Source: Streptomyces sp. MJM8645
Lineage (GTDB): Bacteria; Actinomycetota; Actinomycetes; Streptomycetales; Streptomycetaceae
Direction of reading: 5' to 3'
Assembly (NCBI RefSeq): GCF_001625365.1
Contig: NZ_LJJF01000002.1
Coordinates: forward strand, 744,001 to 808,000
DNA length: 64,000 nt
Shown: one piece after another, positions 27,043 through 35,592 of the stretch
Layout of the letters: each line of letters opens with the position of its first letter
Numbering within the stretch: the first letter of the stretch is position 1
Notes under the pieces: generated by a model
What the model was told of the DNA's origin: nothing
The model's input: only the letters and a program-made list of their open reading frames with translations
Database searches by the model: none
Made by a program: the position numbers and the translations under genes

Positions 27043-27903
27043 TCAGACCCGGTTGGTTCGGATCGCGGCCTCGACCCGGACGGCGTCGGCCGTGTCCCGG
27101 ACCTCGTGCACCCGCACCGCCCACGCGCCCTGCGCGGCGGCCAGGACGCTGGCCGCCGCGGTGGCCGCGTCGCGTTCACGGGCCGGACGGGCCTCGCCCG
27201 TCCGCGGGTCGGCCAGCAGCTCGCCCAGGAACCGCTTGCGCGAGGCCGCCACCAGGAGCGGGCGCCCCAGCACGCGCCAGGCGTCCAGCGATGCCAGCAG
27301 CGCCCAGTCGTCCTGTCGGCGTTTGGCGAAGCCGAGGCCCGGGTCCACGATGACCTGGGAGGGGTCGACCCCGGCCGCCACCACCGTGTCCATCTGCCGT
27401 GCGACCTCACGGATCACCTCGGCCGCGACGTCCTCGTACGCGGCCAGTTCGTCCATGCGGGCGGACTGCCCGCGCCAGTGCATGACGACGAAGGGCACTC
27501 CGGCCCTGGCCGCGGCGCCGATCATGCCCGCGTCGGCCCGGCCCCCGCTGACGTCGTTGATGATCCGGGCGCCGGCTTCCACCGCCGCTTCGGCGACCCG
27601 GGCCCGCATCGTGTCGATGCTGACCAGGACGCCCTTGTCGGTGAGCGAGCGCACCACCGGCAGGACCCGGCGCAGTTCCTCCTCCTCGGACACCCTGGTC
27701 GCTCCCGGCCGGGTCGACTCGCCGCCGACGTCCACGATGTCGGCGCCCTGTTCGGCCAGCAGCAGTCCTCGGTCCACCGCGCGCCCCGGGTCCAGCCAGC
27801 GGCCGCCGTCCGAGAACGAGTCGGGGGTCACGTTCACGACTCCCATCACCGCGCACCGGTCCCATTCGGGCAGCCCCGACAATACCTGCGAAGGTCTTTT
27901 CAT
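27043..27903 (-). CDS. folP: dihydropteroate synthase
   Basis: 286 residues. Joins p-aminobenzoate to the pterin pyrophosphate in folate synthesis. Motifs: VNVTPDSFSDGG, VDVGGESTRPGA, INDVSGG, VVMHWRG, DPGLGFAK. ATG at 27903 chosen over a start 12 codons earlier without homology. It is not in a fol operon; a ScfR-type regulator follows after 17 bases and metF is divergent. This may be a second copy of folP, as several actinomycetes have. An ACCTTCGCAGGT word like the ScfR motif lies in codons 3-7. Confidence 0.9.
   Translation of the reverse strand: MKRPSQVLSGLPEWDRCAVMGVVNVTPDSFSDGGRWLDPGRAVDRGLLLAEQGADIVDVGGESTRPGATRVSEEEELRRVLPVVRSLTDKGVLVSIDTMRARVAEAAVEAGARIINDVSGGRADAGMIGAAARAGVPFVVMHWRGQSARMDELAAYEDVAAEVIREVARQMDTVVAAGVDPSQVIVDPGLGFAKRRQDDWALLASLDAWRVLGRPLLVAASRKRFLGELLADPRTGEARPARERDAATAAASVLAAAQGAWAVRVHEVRDTADAVRVEAAIRTNRV
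27884..27895. promoter_or_regulatory. ScfR-motif-like word in the folP start
   Basis: On the minus strand ACCTTCGCAGGT, identical in its core to the words before aceA and prpD. It overlaps folP codons, so it may be chance, but it lies at the 5' end of the transcript that also carries the prpR-like gene and could give autoregulation. Confidence 0.3.
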
Positions 27904-28017
27904 GCCCCCATTGTGCCGCCCGCCCAACCTGTCCCCCAACTCGCACCCCCGAGATGATTCGTATCACAGAGTGGACACCTGAGGACTATCGATAGCCCGG
28001 CTGGTTAACCTCCTGCC

Positions 28018-28935
28018 ATGACACTCGGAATTCCCTCCACGCGCACGGATCGGGCGACCTCCATCCGCGAACTCCTCGCGACCGGCAGGCTTTCCTCTTC
28101 CTTCGAATTCATGCCGCCCCGGAGCGCCGAAGCGGAGGTCGGCCTGTGGAATGCGATCCGGCGCCTGGAAGCGCTGTCCCCCACCTTCGTCTCGGTGACC
28201 TACGGCGCCGGCGGGTCGACACGGGAGCGGACGGTGAACGTCACCGGCCGCATCGCGCAGGAGACCACCCTCACGCCGACCGCCCACCTGACCGCGGTCG
28301 GCCACAGCGTCGCCGAACTGCGGAACATCCTCGGCCACTACGCCGACCAGGGGGTTCGCAACATCCTGGCGCTGCGCGGCGACCCGCCGGGCGATCCGCT
28401 GGGCACCTGGCACCGCCACCCCGACGGGGTGGAGTACGCCGCCGACCTGGTGCGGCTGATCAAGGAGTCCGGCGACTTCTGCGTCGGCGTGGCCGCGTTC
28501 CCCGACCTGCACCCGAGGTCCCCCGACTGGGATTTCGAGATCAGGCACTTCATCGATAAGTGCCGGGCAGGAGCCGACTACGCCATCACCCAGATGTTCT
28601 TCGACGTGGACAGCTACCTCCGTTTCCGGGATCGACTGGAATCGGCCGGCTGCACCGTTCCGGTCATTCCGGAGATCATGCCGGTGACCAGCATCCGGTC
28701 ACTTCGGAGGATTCCGACACTGACCACCGCCGCCATTCCCGATGGGCTTTCCGAAAGCATGCTGAAGCAGCAGGACAACCCGAAGGCCGTCCGGGCGATC
28801 GGTATCGATCACGCCACCGGAATGTGCCGGCGCCTGCTCTCCGAGGGAGTTCCCGGGCTGCATTTCATGACCATGAACTTCTCCACGGTGACGACGGAGA
28901 TCTACCAGAACCTCGGGCTTCCCGGGTCCGGGTGA
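28018..28935 (+). CDS. metF: methylenetetrahydrofolate reductase
   Basis: 305 residues. FAD enzyme that makes 5-methyl-THF, the methyl donor for methionine synthase. Motifs: SFEFMPPRSAEAE near 22, FVSVTYGAGGSTRERT, LTAVGHS, NILALRGDPPGDP, ITQMFFDVDSY, PVIPEIMPV. ATG with an AACCTCCTGCC leader. A small palindrome CTATCGATAG lies 23 bases upstream. A strong terminator separates it from the convergent metE. With MetE it completes the B12-independent methyl transfer to homocysteine. Confidence 0.95.
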   Translation: MTLGIPSTRTDRATSIRELLATGRLSSSFEFMPPRSAEAEVGLWNAIRRLEALSPTFVSVTYGAGGSTRERTVNVTGRIAQETTLTPTAHLTAVGHSVAELRNILGHYADQGVRNILALRGDPPGDPLGTWHRHPDGVEYAADLVRLIKESGDFCVGVAAFPDLHPRSPDWDFEIRHFIDKCRAGADYAITQMFFDVDSYLRFRDRLESAGCTVPVIPEIMPVTSIRSLRRIPTLTTAAIPDGLSESMLKQQDNPKAVRAIGIDHATGMCRRLLSEGVPGLHFMTMNFSTVTTEIYQNLGLPGSG

Positions 28936-28966
28936 AACCGGCCGGGCCGCCGTCGGGGAAGCGGCC

Positions 28967-29011
28967 CGACCCGGCCGGGCGCCGCACGGCGTGCGGGGCC
29001 CGGCCGGGTCG
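28967..29011. terminator. bidirectional terminator between metF and metE
   Basis: Perfect 14-base arms (28967-28980 and 28998-29011) around a 17-base loop in the gap of two convergent genes. Confidence 0.8.
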
Positions 29012-29024
29012 CGTCACCGGCGGG

Positions 29025-31340
29025 TCAGCCGGCCAGCTCCGCGCGCAGGCGGCGGGCGGCGCCGACGAGGCTGTCGAGCGAGGCGCGGGTCTCCGTCCAG
29101 CCGCGGGTCTTCAGGCCGCAGTCGGGGTTGACCCAGAGCCGCTCGGCGGGGATGGCGGCCAGGCCCGCGCGCAGCAGTTCCACGGCCTCCTCGGTGCTGG
29201 GGACGCGCGGGGAGTGGATGTCCCAGACGCCCGGGCCGACCTCGCGCGGGTAGCCGGCCCCGGCGAGTTCTCCGGCGACCTCCATGTGCGAGCGGGTGGC
29301 CTCCAGCGAGATGACGTCCGCGTCGAGTTCGTCGATCGCCGTCATGATCGCGCCGAACTCGGCGTAGCACATGTGGGTGTGGACCTGGGTGTCGGCGCGG
29401 ACGCCCGAGGTGGCCAGGCGGAAGGACTCGGTGGCCCACGCCAGGTACGCCGGGCGGTCGGCGGCGCGCAGCGGCAGGGTCTCGCGCAGGGCCGGCTCGT
29501 CGACCTGGACGACGGCGGCTCCGGCGGCCTCCAGGTCGGTGACCTCGTCGCGCAGGGCGAGGGCGACTTGCCGCGCGGTGTCGCCGAGCGGCTGGTCGTC
29601 TCGGACGAAGGACCAGGCGAGCATCGTGACGGGGCCGGTGAGCATGCCCTTGACCGGGCGGTCGGTGAGGCCCTGCGCGTAGCGGAACCAGTCGACGGTC
29701 ATCGGGTGCGGGCGGGAGATGTCCCCGGCCAGGACCGGCGGGCGCACGTACCGGGTGCCGTAGGACTGCACCCAGCCGTGCCGGGTGGCGAGGTAGCCGG
29801 TGAGCTGTTCGGCGAAGTACTGGACCATGTCGTTGCGCTCGGGCTCGCCGTGCACCAGGACGTCCAGTCCGGCCTTCTCCTGGAAGGCGATGACCTCCCG
29901 GACCTCGGTCTCCATCCGCTCCCGGTAGGCCGCCGCGTCGATCCGGCCCGCCGTGAGGTCGGCCCGGGCGACCCGCAGTTCGGAGGTCTGCGGGAACGAG
30001 CCGATGGTGGTGGTCGGCAGCAGCGGCAGGCCGAGCCGGGCGCGCTGGGCCTCGGCCCGCTGCGGGTAGGCCTGGGCGCGGCGTGCATCCGCGTCGGTGA
30101 CGGCGGCGGTGCGGGCGCGCACCGCCGGGTCGTGGGTGATGGGCGAGTTGGCGCGCGAGGCGAGGTCGGCGCGGTTTGCGGCCAGGTCGGCGGCGATCGC
30201 CCCCGTGCCCTCGCGCAGGCCCCGGGCCAGCAGCGCCACCTCCCTGGCCTTCTGCTGGGCGAAGGCGAGCCAGCGCAGGATCTGCGGGTCGACGTCGCGT
30301 TCGGCGGCGGCGTCCAGCGGCACGTGCAGGAGGGAGCAGGACGGGGCGACGTCGACCCGCTCGGCCAGGCCCAGCAGGGTCGCCAGGGTGGCCAGCGACT
30401 TCTCCAGGTCGTTGATCCAGATGTTGCGGCCGTCGACCACCCCGGCGACCAGCCGCTTGCCGGGCAGCCCGCCGACGGCGGCCAGGTCGTCAAGGTTCGC
30501 CGCGGCGGGCCCCGTGAAGTCCAGCGCCAGGCCCTCGACCGGGGCCTTGGCCAGCACCGGAAGGGCCTCGCCCAGGCGGTCGAAGTAGCTCGCGACCAGC
30601 AGCTTCGGACGGTCCGCCAGGCCGCCCAGCTCACGGTAGGCGCGGGCTGCGGCGTTCAGCTCGGCCGGGGTGCGGTCCTGCACCAGCGCGGGCTCGTCCA
30701 GCTGCACCCACGCGGCGCCGGCCGCCTTCAGGTCCGCCAGCAGCTGCGCGTAGACGGGCAGCAGCCGGTCCAGCAGGGTGATCGGCTGGAAGTCCTCGGC
30801 GACACCGGGGGCGGGCTTGGCGAGCAGCAGGTAGGTGAGGGGGCCGACGAGCACGGGGCGCGCGGTGTGGCCGAGCGCCAGCGCCTCCCGGAACTCCCCG
30901 ACGGCCTTGGCCGGGTTCGCGGTGAAGACGGTGTCCGGGCCGAGTTCGGGCACCAGGTAGTGGTAGTTGGTGTCGAACCACTTGGTCATCTCCAGCGGCG
31001 CGACCTCCTGGGTGCCGCGCGCCATGGCGAAGTAGCCGTCCAGCGCGTCGATTTCGACCGCATCCCGGTGCCGGGGCGGGATCGCGCCGACGGCGACCGT
31101 GGTGTCCAGTACGTGGTCGTAGAACGAGAAGTCGCCGGTGGGCACTTCCAGGACACCGGCCCCGGCGAGCTGCGCCCAGTTCTTCCGGCGCAGGCCGACC
31201 GCCGTCTCCTGCAGGGCGTCGGCGGTGACCGTGCCCTTCCAGTAGCCCTCGACGGCCTTCTTCAGCTCCCGGCCCTGGCCCTGCCGGGGGTAGCCGTACA
31301 CGGTGGCCCTGGTTGCCGCGGCTGCGGACTTCGTGGTCAA
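29025..31340 (-). CDS. metE: cobalamin-independent methionine synthase
   Basis: 771 residues. Transfers the methyl group of 5-methyl-THF-polyglutamate to homocysteine using zinc. Zinc-ligand motifs are HTHMCYAEF and NPDCGLKTR near the C-terminus; the N-terminal barrel begins YGYPRQGQGRELKKAVEGYW. The start is a TTG with AAGGAGAGTCCC upstream. A cobalamin riboswitch lies in its long leader (31520-31712), so it is expected to be made only when B12 is scarce, the usual logic when a B12-dependent MetH exists elsewhere. Confidence 0.96.
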   Translation of the reverse strand: MTTKSAAAATRATVYGYPRQGQGRELKKAVEGYWKGTVTADALQETAVGLRRKNWAQLAGAGVLEVPTGDFSFYDHVLDTTVAVGAIPPRHRDAVEIDALDGYFAMARGTQEVAPLEMTKWFDTNYHYLVPELGPDTVFTANPAKAVGEFREALALGHTARPVLVGPLTYLLLAKPAPGVAEDFQPITLLDRLLPVYAQLLADLKAAGAAWVQLDEPALVQDRTPAELNAAARAYRELGGLADRPKLLVASYFDRLGEALPVLAKAPVEGLALDFTGPAAANLDDLAAVGGLPGKRLVAGVVDGRNIWINDLEKSLATLATLLGLAERVDVAPSCSLLHVPLDAAAERDVDPQILRWLAFAQQKAREVALLARGLREGTGAIAADLAANRADLASRANSPITHDPAVRARTAAVTDADARRAQAYPQRAEAQRARLGLPLLPTTTIGSFPQTSELRVARADLTAGRIDAAAYRERMETEVREVIAFQEKAGLDVLVHGEPERNDMVQYFAEQLTGYLATRHGWVQSYGTRYVRPPVLAGDISRPHPMTVDWFRYAQGLTDRPVKGMLTGPVTMLAWSFVRDDQPLGDTARQVALALRDEVTDLEAAGAAVVQVDEPALRETLPLRAADRPAYLAWATESFRLATSGVRADTQVHTHMCYAEFGAIMTAIDELDADVISLEATRSHMEVAGELAGAGYPREVGPGVWDIHSPRVPSTEEAVELLRAGLAAIPAERLWVNPDCGLKTRGWTETRASLDSLVGAARRLRAELAG

Positions 31341-31519
31341 GGGACTCTCCTTCGCGAGTCTGGCTCCTCAAGTGCCCGGGGACGGGACGAGAGCGCGAAG
31401 GGATGACGAACCGGGCGGCGGCTCACGTCGATGCGCGTGCCCGATCCGCCTGGTATGGTCGCCGACCCGCCCACGAGGTCACCGGGATATCCGCACGCGG
31501 AACGGTCCGCGGGCGGGCA

Positions 31520-31712
31520 ACGGGCAGGTCTTCGGACTCGTGGGCGCACCGGGCCTGTTGGCGTCCGGTACCTACTGGCCATCGCTTCCCAGACCCGTCC
31601 CGGGTCCAGTGCGTATGACGGCGGTCGTTCCCACTCACCGCTGCGGGGCAGTCCCGGATTCCCACCGGGTTCCCTCTTGCGACGTCCTGCCTGGCGGGCA
31701 GGACGAACCAGC
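31520..31712 (-). promoter_or_regulatory. cobalamin riboswitch of metE
   Basis: On the minus strand the aptamer core reads GGGAACCCGGTGGGAATCC, GGGACTGCCCCGCAGCGGT, then GGGAAGCGATGGCCAGTAGG and the 3' ACGAGTCCGAAGACCTGCC. These are the classical conserved blocks of the full-length B12 aptamer. It begins only 45 bases after the stop of the ECF S-component gene on the same strand, so metE and the transporter operon are tandem units. Adenosylcobalamin binding would switch metE off. Confidence 0.93.
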
Positions 31713-31756
31713 TGCGTCGTCAGCTTAGGGGCAAACCGCCGGGGCCGACGCGGAAT

Positions 31757-32638
31757 TCACGGAAGCCGTCCGCATGGTGAGACTCCCTCGCCGCTCGCGG
31801 AGCCGTTCGCGGAGCCGATGGCCGTGCCGTTCGCGGTGACTCGTCGACCGTCCGGGGCTTCGAAGCGCACCGTGGGCTCGAAGTTGGCGCGGCGGGCCGC
31901 GCGGCGGAAGACGGTGAGGACGGCCGGGCCGACGACGAGCACGGCGGTGAAGGTGGTGACGGCCCGACCGGTGTCCCAGCCGAGCGAGGTGGCGAGGTCG
32001 AAGAGCAGGTAGCGGTGCCACTGCTCGGTGAAGGGCAGCCCCGGCAGGTAGGCGATGGAACTGTTCGGGTCGGTGGAGAACGGCCAGAAGGAGAGGTTGA
32101 GGAGGAAACCGAAGAGGTACCCGGAGAACGCCCCGTACGCGGCCAGCATCGACACCTCCCAGCGCCGCCGTCGGGTTCTCGGCAGGAGCCCGGCGAGCAT
32201 GCCGACGAACGCGCAGCCGAACATCTGGTACGGCATCCAGGGGCCGACGCCGCCGGTGAGCAGCGCGGAGGCGAACAGCGAGGTGCAGCCGAGAGTGAAG
32301 CCGAAGCCCGGGCCGAAGACCCGGCCGGCCAGGACGAGGAGGAAGAAGACCGTCTCCACCCCGGCGGTGCCGGCGCCGAGCGGGCGCAGCCCGGCGTTGA
32401 CGGCGGACAGGACGCCGAGCATGGCGAGGGCCTTGGCGTCGATGCCGCCGGCCGCGATCTCGGCGATGACGACGGCGAGCACCAGGATCAGCAGGGCGCC
32501 GAAGATCAGCGGCGGGGCGTAGGAGGAGCCGAACTTCCCGGGGGCGACGACGAACGGCCAGGTGAAGGCGACCAGGCCGATGAAGGCGGCCAGGGCCGCG
32601 ACGACGCGGGCCCGGCCGGGGATCCGGACGGCGCTCAC
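31757..32638 (-). CDS. ECF transporter S component, probable cobalamin specificity
   Basis: 293 residues, six to seven hydrophobic segments, short loops with GPGFGFTLGCTSLFASALLTGGVGPW-like conserved glycine stretches typical of membrane-embedded substrate-binding (S) subunits; the C-terminus is a hydrophilic tail. GTG start overlapping the ATPase stop by 4 bases. Last gene of an operon with its own AA and T components (group I arrangement). Vitamin B12 specificity is inferred from the cobalamin riboswitch at the head of the operon and the transcobalamin-like genes, similar in logic to CbrT-type B12 S components; sequence alone does not prove the ligand. Confidence 0.75.
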   Translation of the reverse strand: MSAVRIPGRARVVAALAAFIGLVAFTWPFVVAPGKFGSSYAPPLIFGALLILVLAVVIAEIAAGGIDAKALAMLGVLSAVNAGLRPLGAGTAGVETVFFLLVLAGRVFGPGFGFTLGCTSLFASALLTGGVGPWMPYQMFGCAFVGMLAGLLPRTRRRRWEVSMLAAYGAFSGYLFGFLLNLSFWPFSTDPNSSIAYLPGLPFTEQWHRYLLFDLATSLGWDTGRAVTTFTAVLVVGPAVLTVFRRAARRANFEPTVRFEAPDGRRVTANGTAIGSANGSASGEGVSPCGRLP

Positions 32639-34338
32639 CGGGCGGCCTGCGCGGGCGCGAGGGCGGCGGCCACCTGCCGGGTGGTCAGGTAGGGCAGCGG
32701 GGCGAGGATCTTGGCGGTCTGGGGGGCGAAGGTGGGCGAGGCGACGATGACCTCGGCGGTGGGGCCGTCGGCGACGATCTCGCCCTCGGCCATCACCACC
32801 ACCCGGTCGGCGGCGGCGGCGACGAACTCGACGTCGTGGGTGGAGACGACGACCGTACGGCCTTCGGCGGCGAGGGCGTCGACGATGCCGGTGAGCGCCT
32901 CCTTCGCGTGGTAGTCGAGCCCTCGGGTGGGTTCGTCCAGCAGCACCACCCTTGGCGCGGCGGCCAGTTGGATCGCAAGGACCAGGGCCAGCTTCTGGCC
33001 CTCGGAGAGGTCCCGGGGGTGGGTGCCGTCGGGGATCCCGGGGGCGAGCCGGTCGAGGATCTGGCGCGCGGTCGGGCCTGCTGTAGTCGGGCTTGCTGCG
33101 GTCTGGCCGGTGGCGGTCGGGCCAGCTGCGGTCGGGCCGGCGGCGCTGCGGGCCTCCAGGTCGCTCTGGGCGAGTTCCTGGGCGACCGTCTCCAGGTACA
33201 GCAGGTCGGTCGGGGTCTGCGGGACGAGCCCGACGAGCTGCCGGGCCCTGGTCGCGGAGAGCCGCTTGGGGTCCGCGGCCGGCCCGCCGTCGGCGCCGAG
33301 GACCCGCACGCTGCCGCCCTGCCGGGGGCCGGAGCCCTGGAGGGCCCACAGGAGCGAGGACTTGCCCGAGCCGTTGCGCCCCATCAGCGCGGTGACCTCG
33401 CCGGCCCGCAGCTCCAGCCCGACCTCCCGGACGGCGGTGACCGGCCCGTACCGGACGACCACCCCCCGGGCGTCCAGCACCCGCTCCCCCGCCACCGCTG
33501 CCCGGCGCGGCGGAGGAACGGGCACGTCGGTGAGCCGCTCCCGCAGCGGGGCGGCGGCGCGGCGGGCGTCCCGGACGGAGAGCGGCAGCGGCCGCCACCC
33601 GGCCAGCCGGCCGAGGCCGACGACGGGCGGCGCGATCGCGGTGTGCCGGAAGACCTCGGCGGGCGGCCCGTGCACGACCGTCCCGTCGCCGGGCAGGTAG
33701 GCGACGCGGTCGGCGTACTGGACGACCCGCTCCAGGCGGTGCTCGGCGAGCAGGACGGTGACACCCAGGTCGTGGACCAGGCGGGTGATGGCCGCGAGCA
33801 CCTCCTCGGCGGCGGTCGGGTCGAGCGCCGAGGTCGGTTCGTCCAGGACCAGGACGCGCGGGTGCGCGGTGAGCACCGAGCCGATGGCGACGCGCTGCTG
33901 CTGGCCGCCGGAGAGCTCGTGCAGGGCGCGGTGGCGCAGGTCGGCGAGGCCGAGCAGGTCGAGGGTCTCCTCGACGCGCTTGCGCATCACCTCCGGCGGG
34001 ACGGCCAACTGCTCCATGACGTAGGCGAGTTCCTCCTCCACCGTGTCGGTGGTGAAGCCGGCCAGCGGGTCCTGCCCCACCACGCCCACCACGTCGGCCA
34101 GTTCGCGCGGCGGGTGGTGCGCGGTGTCCCGGCCGTCCACGGTGACCCTGCCTCGCAGGGTGCCGCCGGTGAAGTGCGGCACGAGGCCGTTGACGGCGCC
34201 GAGCAGGGTCGACTTGCCGACGCCGGTGCGGCCGACCACCAGGCAGAGCTCGCCCTCCGGGATGTGCAGGTCGACGTCGCGCAGGACGGGGGTGGTCTCG
34301 CCGTCGTACACCACGCCGACCTGGTCGAATCGGATCAC
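32635..34338 (-). CDS. ECF transporter ATPase, two fused ABC domains
   Basis: 567 residues. Two complete ATPase halves: Walker A GRTGVGKST (about 32-40) with signature LSGGQQQRVAIG and DEPTSALD; and GRNGSGKSS (about 311-319) with a variant signature LSEGQKLALVL and DEPTRGLD. It powers the S/T pair. The second half has a Thr/Ala/Gly-Pro repeat insertion (AAGPTAAGPTATGQTA) between Q-loop and signature. GTG start in a GTGA overlap with the T component. The EcfA1-A2 fusion is common in actinobacterial ECF systems. Confidence 0.9.
   Translation of the reverse strand: MIRFDQVGVVYDGETTPVLRDVDLHIPEGELCLVVGRTGVGKSTLLGAVNGLVPHFTGGTLRGRVTVDGRDTAHHPPRELADVVGVVGQDPLAGFTTDTVEEELAYVMEQLAVPPEVMRKRVEETLDLLGLADLRHRALHELSGGQQQRVAIGSVLTAHPRVLVLDEPTSALDPTAAEEVLAAITRLVHDLGVTVLLAEHRLERVVQYADRVAYLPGDGTVVHGPPAEVFRHTAIAPPVVGLGRLAGWRPLPLSVRDARRAAAPLRERLTDVPVPPPRRAAVAGERVLDARGVVVRYGPVTAVREVGLELRAGEVTALMGRNGSGKSSLLWALQGSGPRQGGSVRVLGADGGPAADPKRLSATRARQLVGLVPQTPTDLLYLETVAQELAQSDLEARSAAGPTAAGPTATGQTAASPTTAGPTARQILDRLAPGIPDGTHPRDLSEGQKLALVLAIQLAAAPRVVLLDEPTRGLDYHAKEALTGIVDALAAEGRTVVVSTHDVEFVAAAADRVVVMAEGEIVADGPTAEVIVASPTFAPQTAKILAPLPYLTTRQVAAALAPAQAAR
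33075..33150. repeat. low-complexity insert in the ECF ATPase gene
   Basis: Imperfect repeats of about 15-18 bases encoding A-G-P-T-A-like units between the Q-loop and signature of the second ATPase half. The length is likely to vary between strains. Confidence 0.5.
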
Positions 34339-35588
34339 GTGCTCACCTCGGGGGTCGTGCGGTCGGTGCCGGTGCGGCGGGCCCCGGTGTCGGGCTCCGG
34401 GGTACGGCCCGGTGGCGGCGCGATCACCCCGGCGGCGCCGGCCAGCAGCAGGGCGAGCACCGGGACGAGCGGCAGGCTCGGCCAACTGAGCGGGTAGAGC
34501 GAGGGGTTGAGGTCGGTGGCGGCGTAGCCGACGGTGGCGAACAGCAGAACGGCGGCGGTCACCCCGCAGCCCGCGACGGCCCACTCGGCGGCCCGCCAGC
34601 GGTCCGGCCGGTAGGTGGTGCGCCGCACGCGCCGGCCGCCGAGGACCAGCCCCGCCACACAGAGCAGGGCGCCCGCGAGGAAGGCCGGAAGCCCCAGGGC
34701 AGCGGGGGCGGTTCCGTCCAGGAGCCCGTACACCCCGGCGCACAGGCCGCACATGCCGAGCAGCATCAGGGCGCCGGTGACGCCGCGGGAGCGGCGGGTC
34801 GCGGTGCCGGAGCGGCCGTAACCGCGCGAGTCCATCGCGGCGGCCAGGTGCAGCGAACGCTCCAGCGCGTCCTCCAGCACCGGGACGACGATGCTGCGCA
34901 GCGCGCGGACGCCCTTCCGCTGCCCGGCCCGCAACCGCCTTGCCCGGGCGACACGTTGGACGCTCTGTACCAGCTGCGGCGCGACGCTCAGCGACACCGT
35001 CACGGCGACGCCCAGCTCGTACAGGGCGCCGGGCAGCACGCGCAGGGCGCGCTTGGGGTTGGCGAGGGTGTTGGCGGCGCCGATGCAGCAGATCAGGCAG
35101 GCCAGGCGCAGCCCGTCGAAGGCGGCGGAGAGGGTCGCCTCCAGGGAAACCGGCCCGCCGATCTGAATGCCCGCGTACCAGGCGGGCGTGGGGAGGTGCG
35201 GGAGCGAGAAGAGCAGGTGGTCGTGCGGGGTGATGCCGGTGGCGAAGACGCACCGGAACACCACCCGGATCGCCACCACGGTCAGGGCCAGCCACAGGTA
35301 GTAGGTGAACCCGCGGGCCCACGGGGCCTCGGTCCGGCGGGCGGTGACCACGTAGCCGAGCACGGCGAGGACGAGCAGGAGCAGCAGCGGGTTGGTGGTG
35401 CGGCTGGCCGCCGTCGCCAGGGCGAGCGCCCAGGTCCACCAGGCCAGCGGGTGCAGGTTCCGGGGGCTGCGCCGGCTCCCGGCGTCCCGTCGGGGGGTGG
35501 GCTTCGGGTTGGGGTTGGGCTTCGGGTCGGGCTTCGGCTTCGGGTCGGGCTTCGGGGGGACGGCGCCGGGTTCGTCGGGCTTGGTCAC
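34335..35588 (-). CDS. ECF transporter T component (EcfT/CbiQ family)
   Basis: 417 residues. An N-terminal Lys/Pro-rich cytosolic extension (PKPDPKPKPDPKPNPNPKP) precedes transmembrane segments beginning WWTWALALATAAS. The coupling-helix motifs of EcfT are present as RARRLRAG and LERSLHLAAAMDSRGYG (A-R-G-type signatures that contact the ATPases). More membrane segments than a minimal EcfT (a C-terminal pair is added). GTG start 4 bases after the end of the surface-protein gene; the stop overlaps the ATPase start. Confidence 0.85.
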   Translation of the reverse strand: MTKPDEPGAVPPKPDPKPKPDPKPNPNPKPTPRRDAGSRRSPRNLHPLAWWTWALALATAASRTTNPLLLLLVLAVLGYVVTARRTEAPWARGFTYYLWLALTVVAIRVVFRCVFATGITPHDHLLFSLPHLPTPAWYAGIQIGGPVSLEATLSAAFDGLRLACLICCIGAANTLANPKRALRVLPGALYELGVAVTVSLSVAPQLVQSVQRVARARRLRAGQRKGVRALRSIVVPVLEDALERSLHLAAAMDSRGYGRSGTATRRSRGVTGALMLLGMCGLCAGVYGLLDGTAPAALGLPAFLAGALLCVAGLVLGGRRVRRTTYRPDRWRAAEWAVAGCGVTAAVLLFATVGYAATDLNPSLYPLSWPSLPLVPVLALLLAGAAGVIAPPPGRTPEPDTGARRTGTDRTTPEVST

Positions 35589-35592
35589 CGGA

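Noticed and set aside
27986..27995. CTATCGATAG palindrome before metF as a regulator site
   Set aside because: Only 10 bases, a single copy and no matching regulator nearby; could be chance.
31341..31519. A SAM or other second riboswitch between the cobalamin aptamer and metE
   Set aside because: No conserved SAM-riboswitch blocks are visible; the stretch is more likely the expression platform and leader.
34339..35439. Longer N-terminus for the ECF ATPase
   Set aside because: The extra residues are a shadow of the T component; the GTG at 34338 overlaps the preceding stop and leads directly into the ATPase domain.
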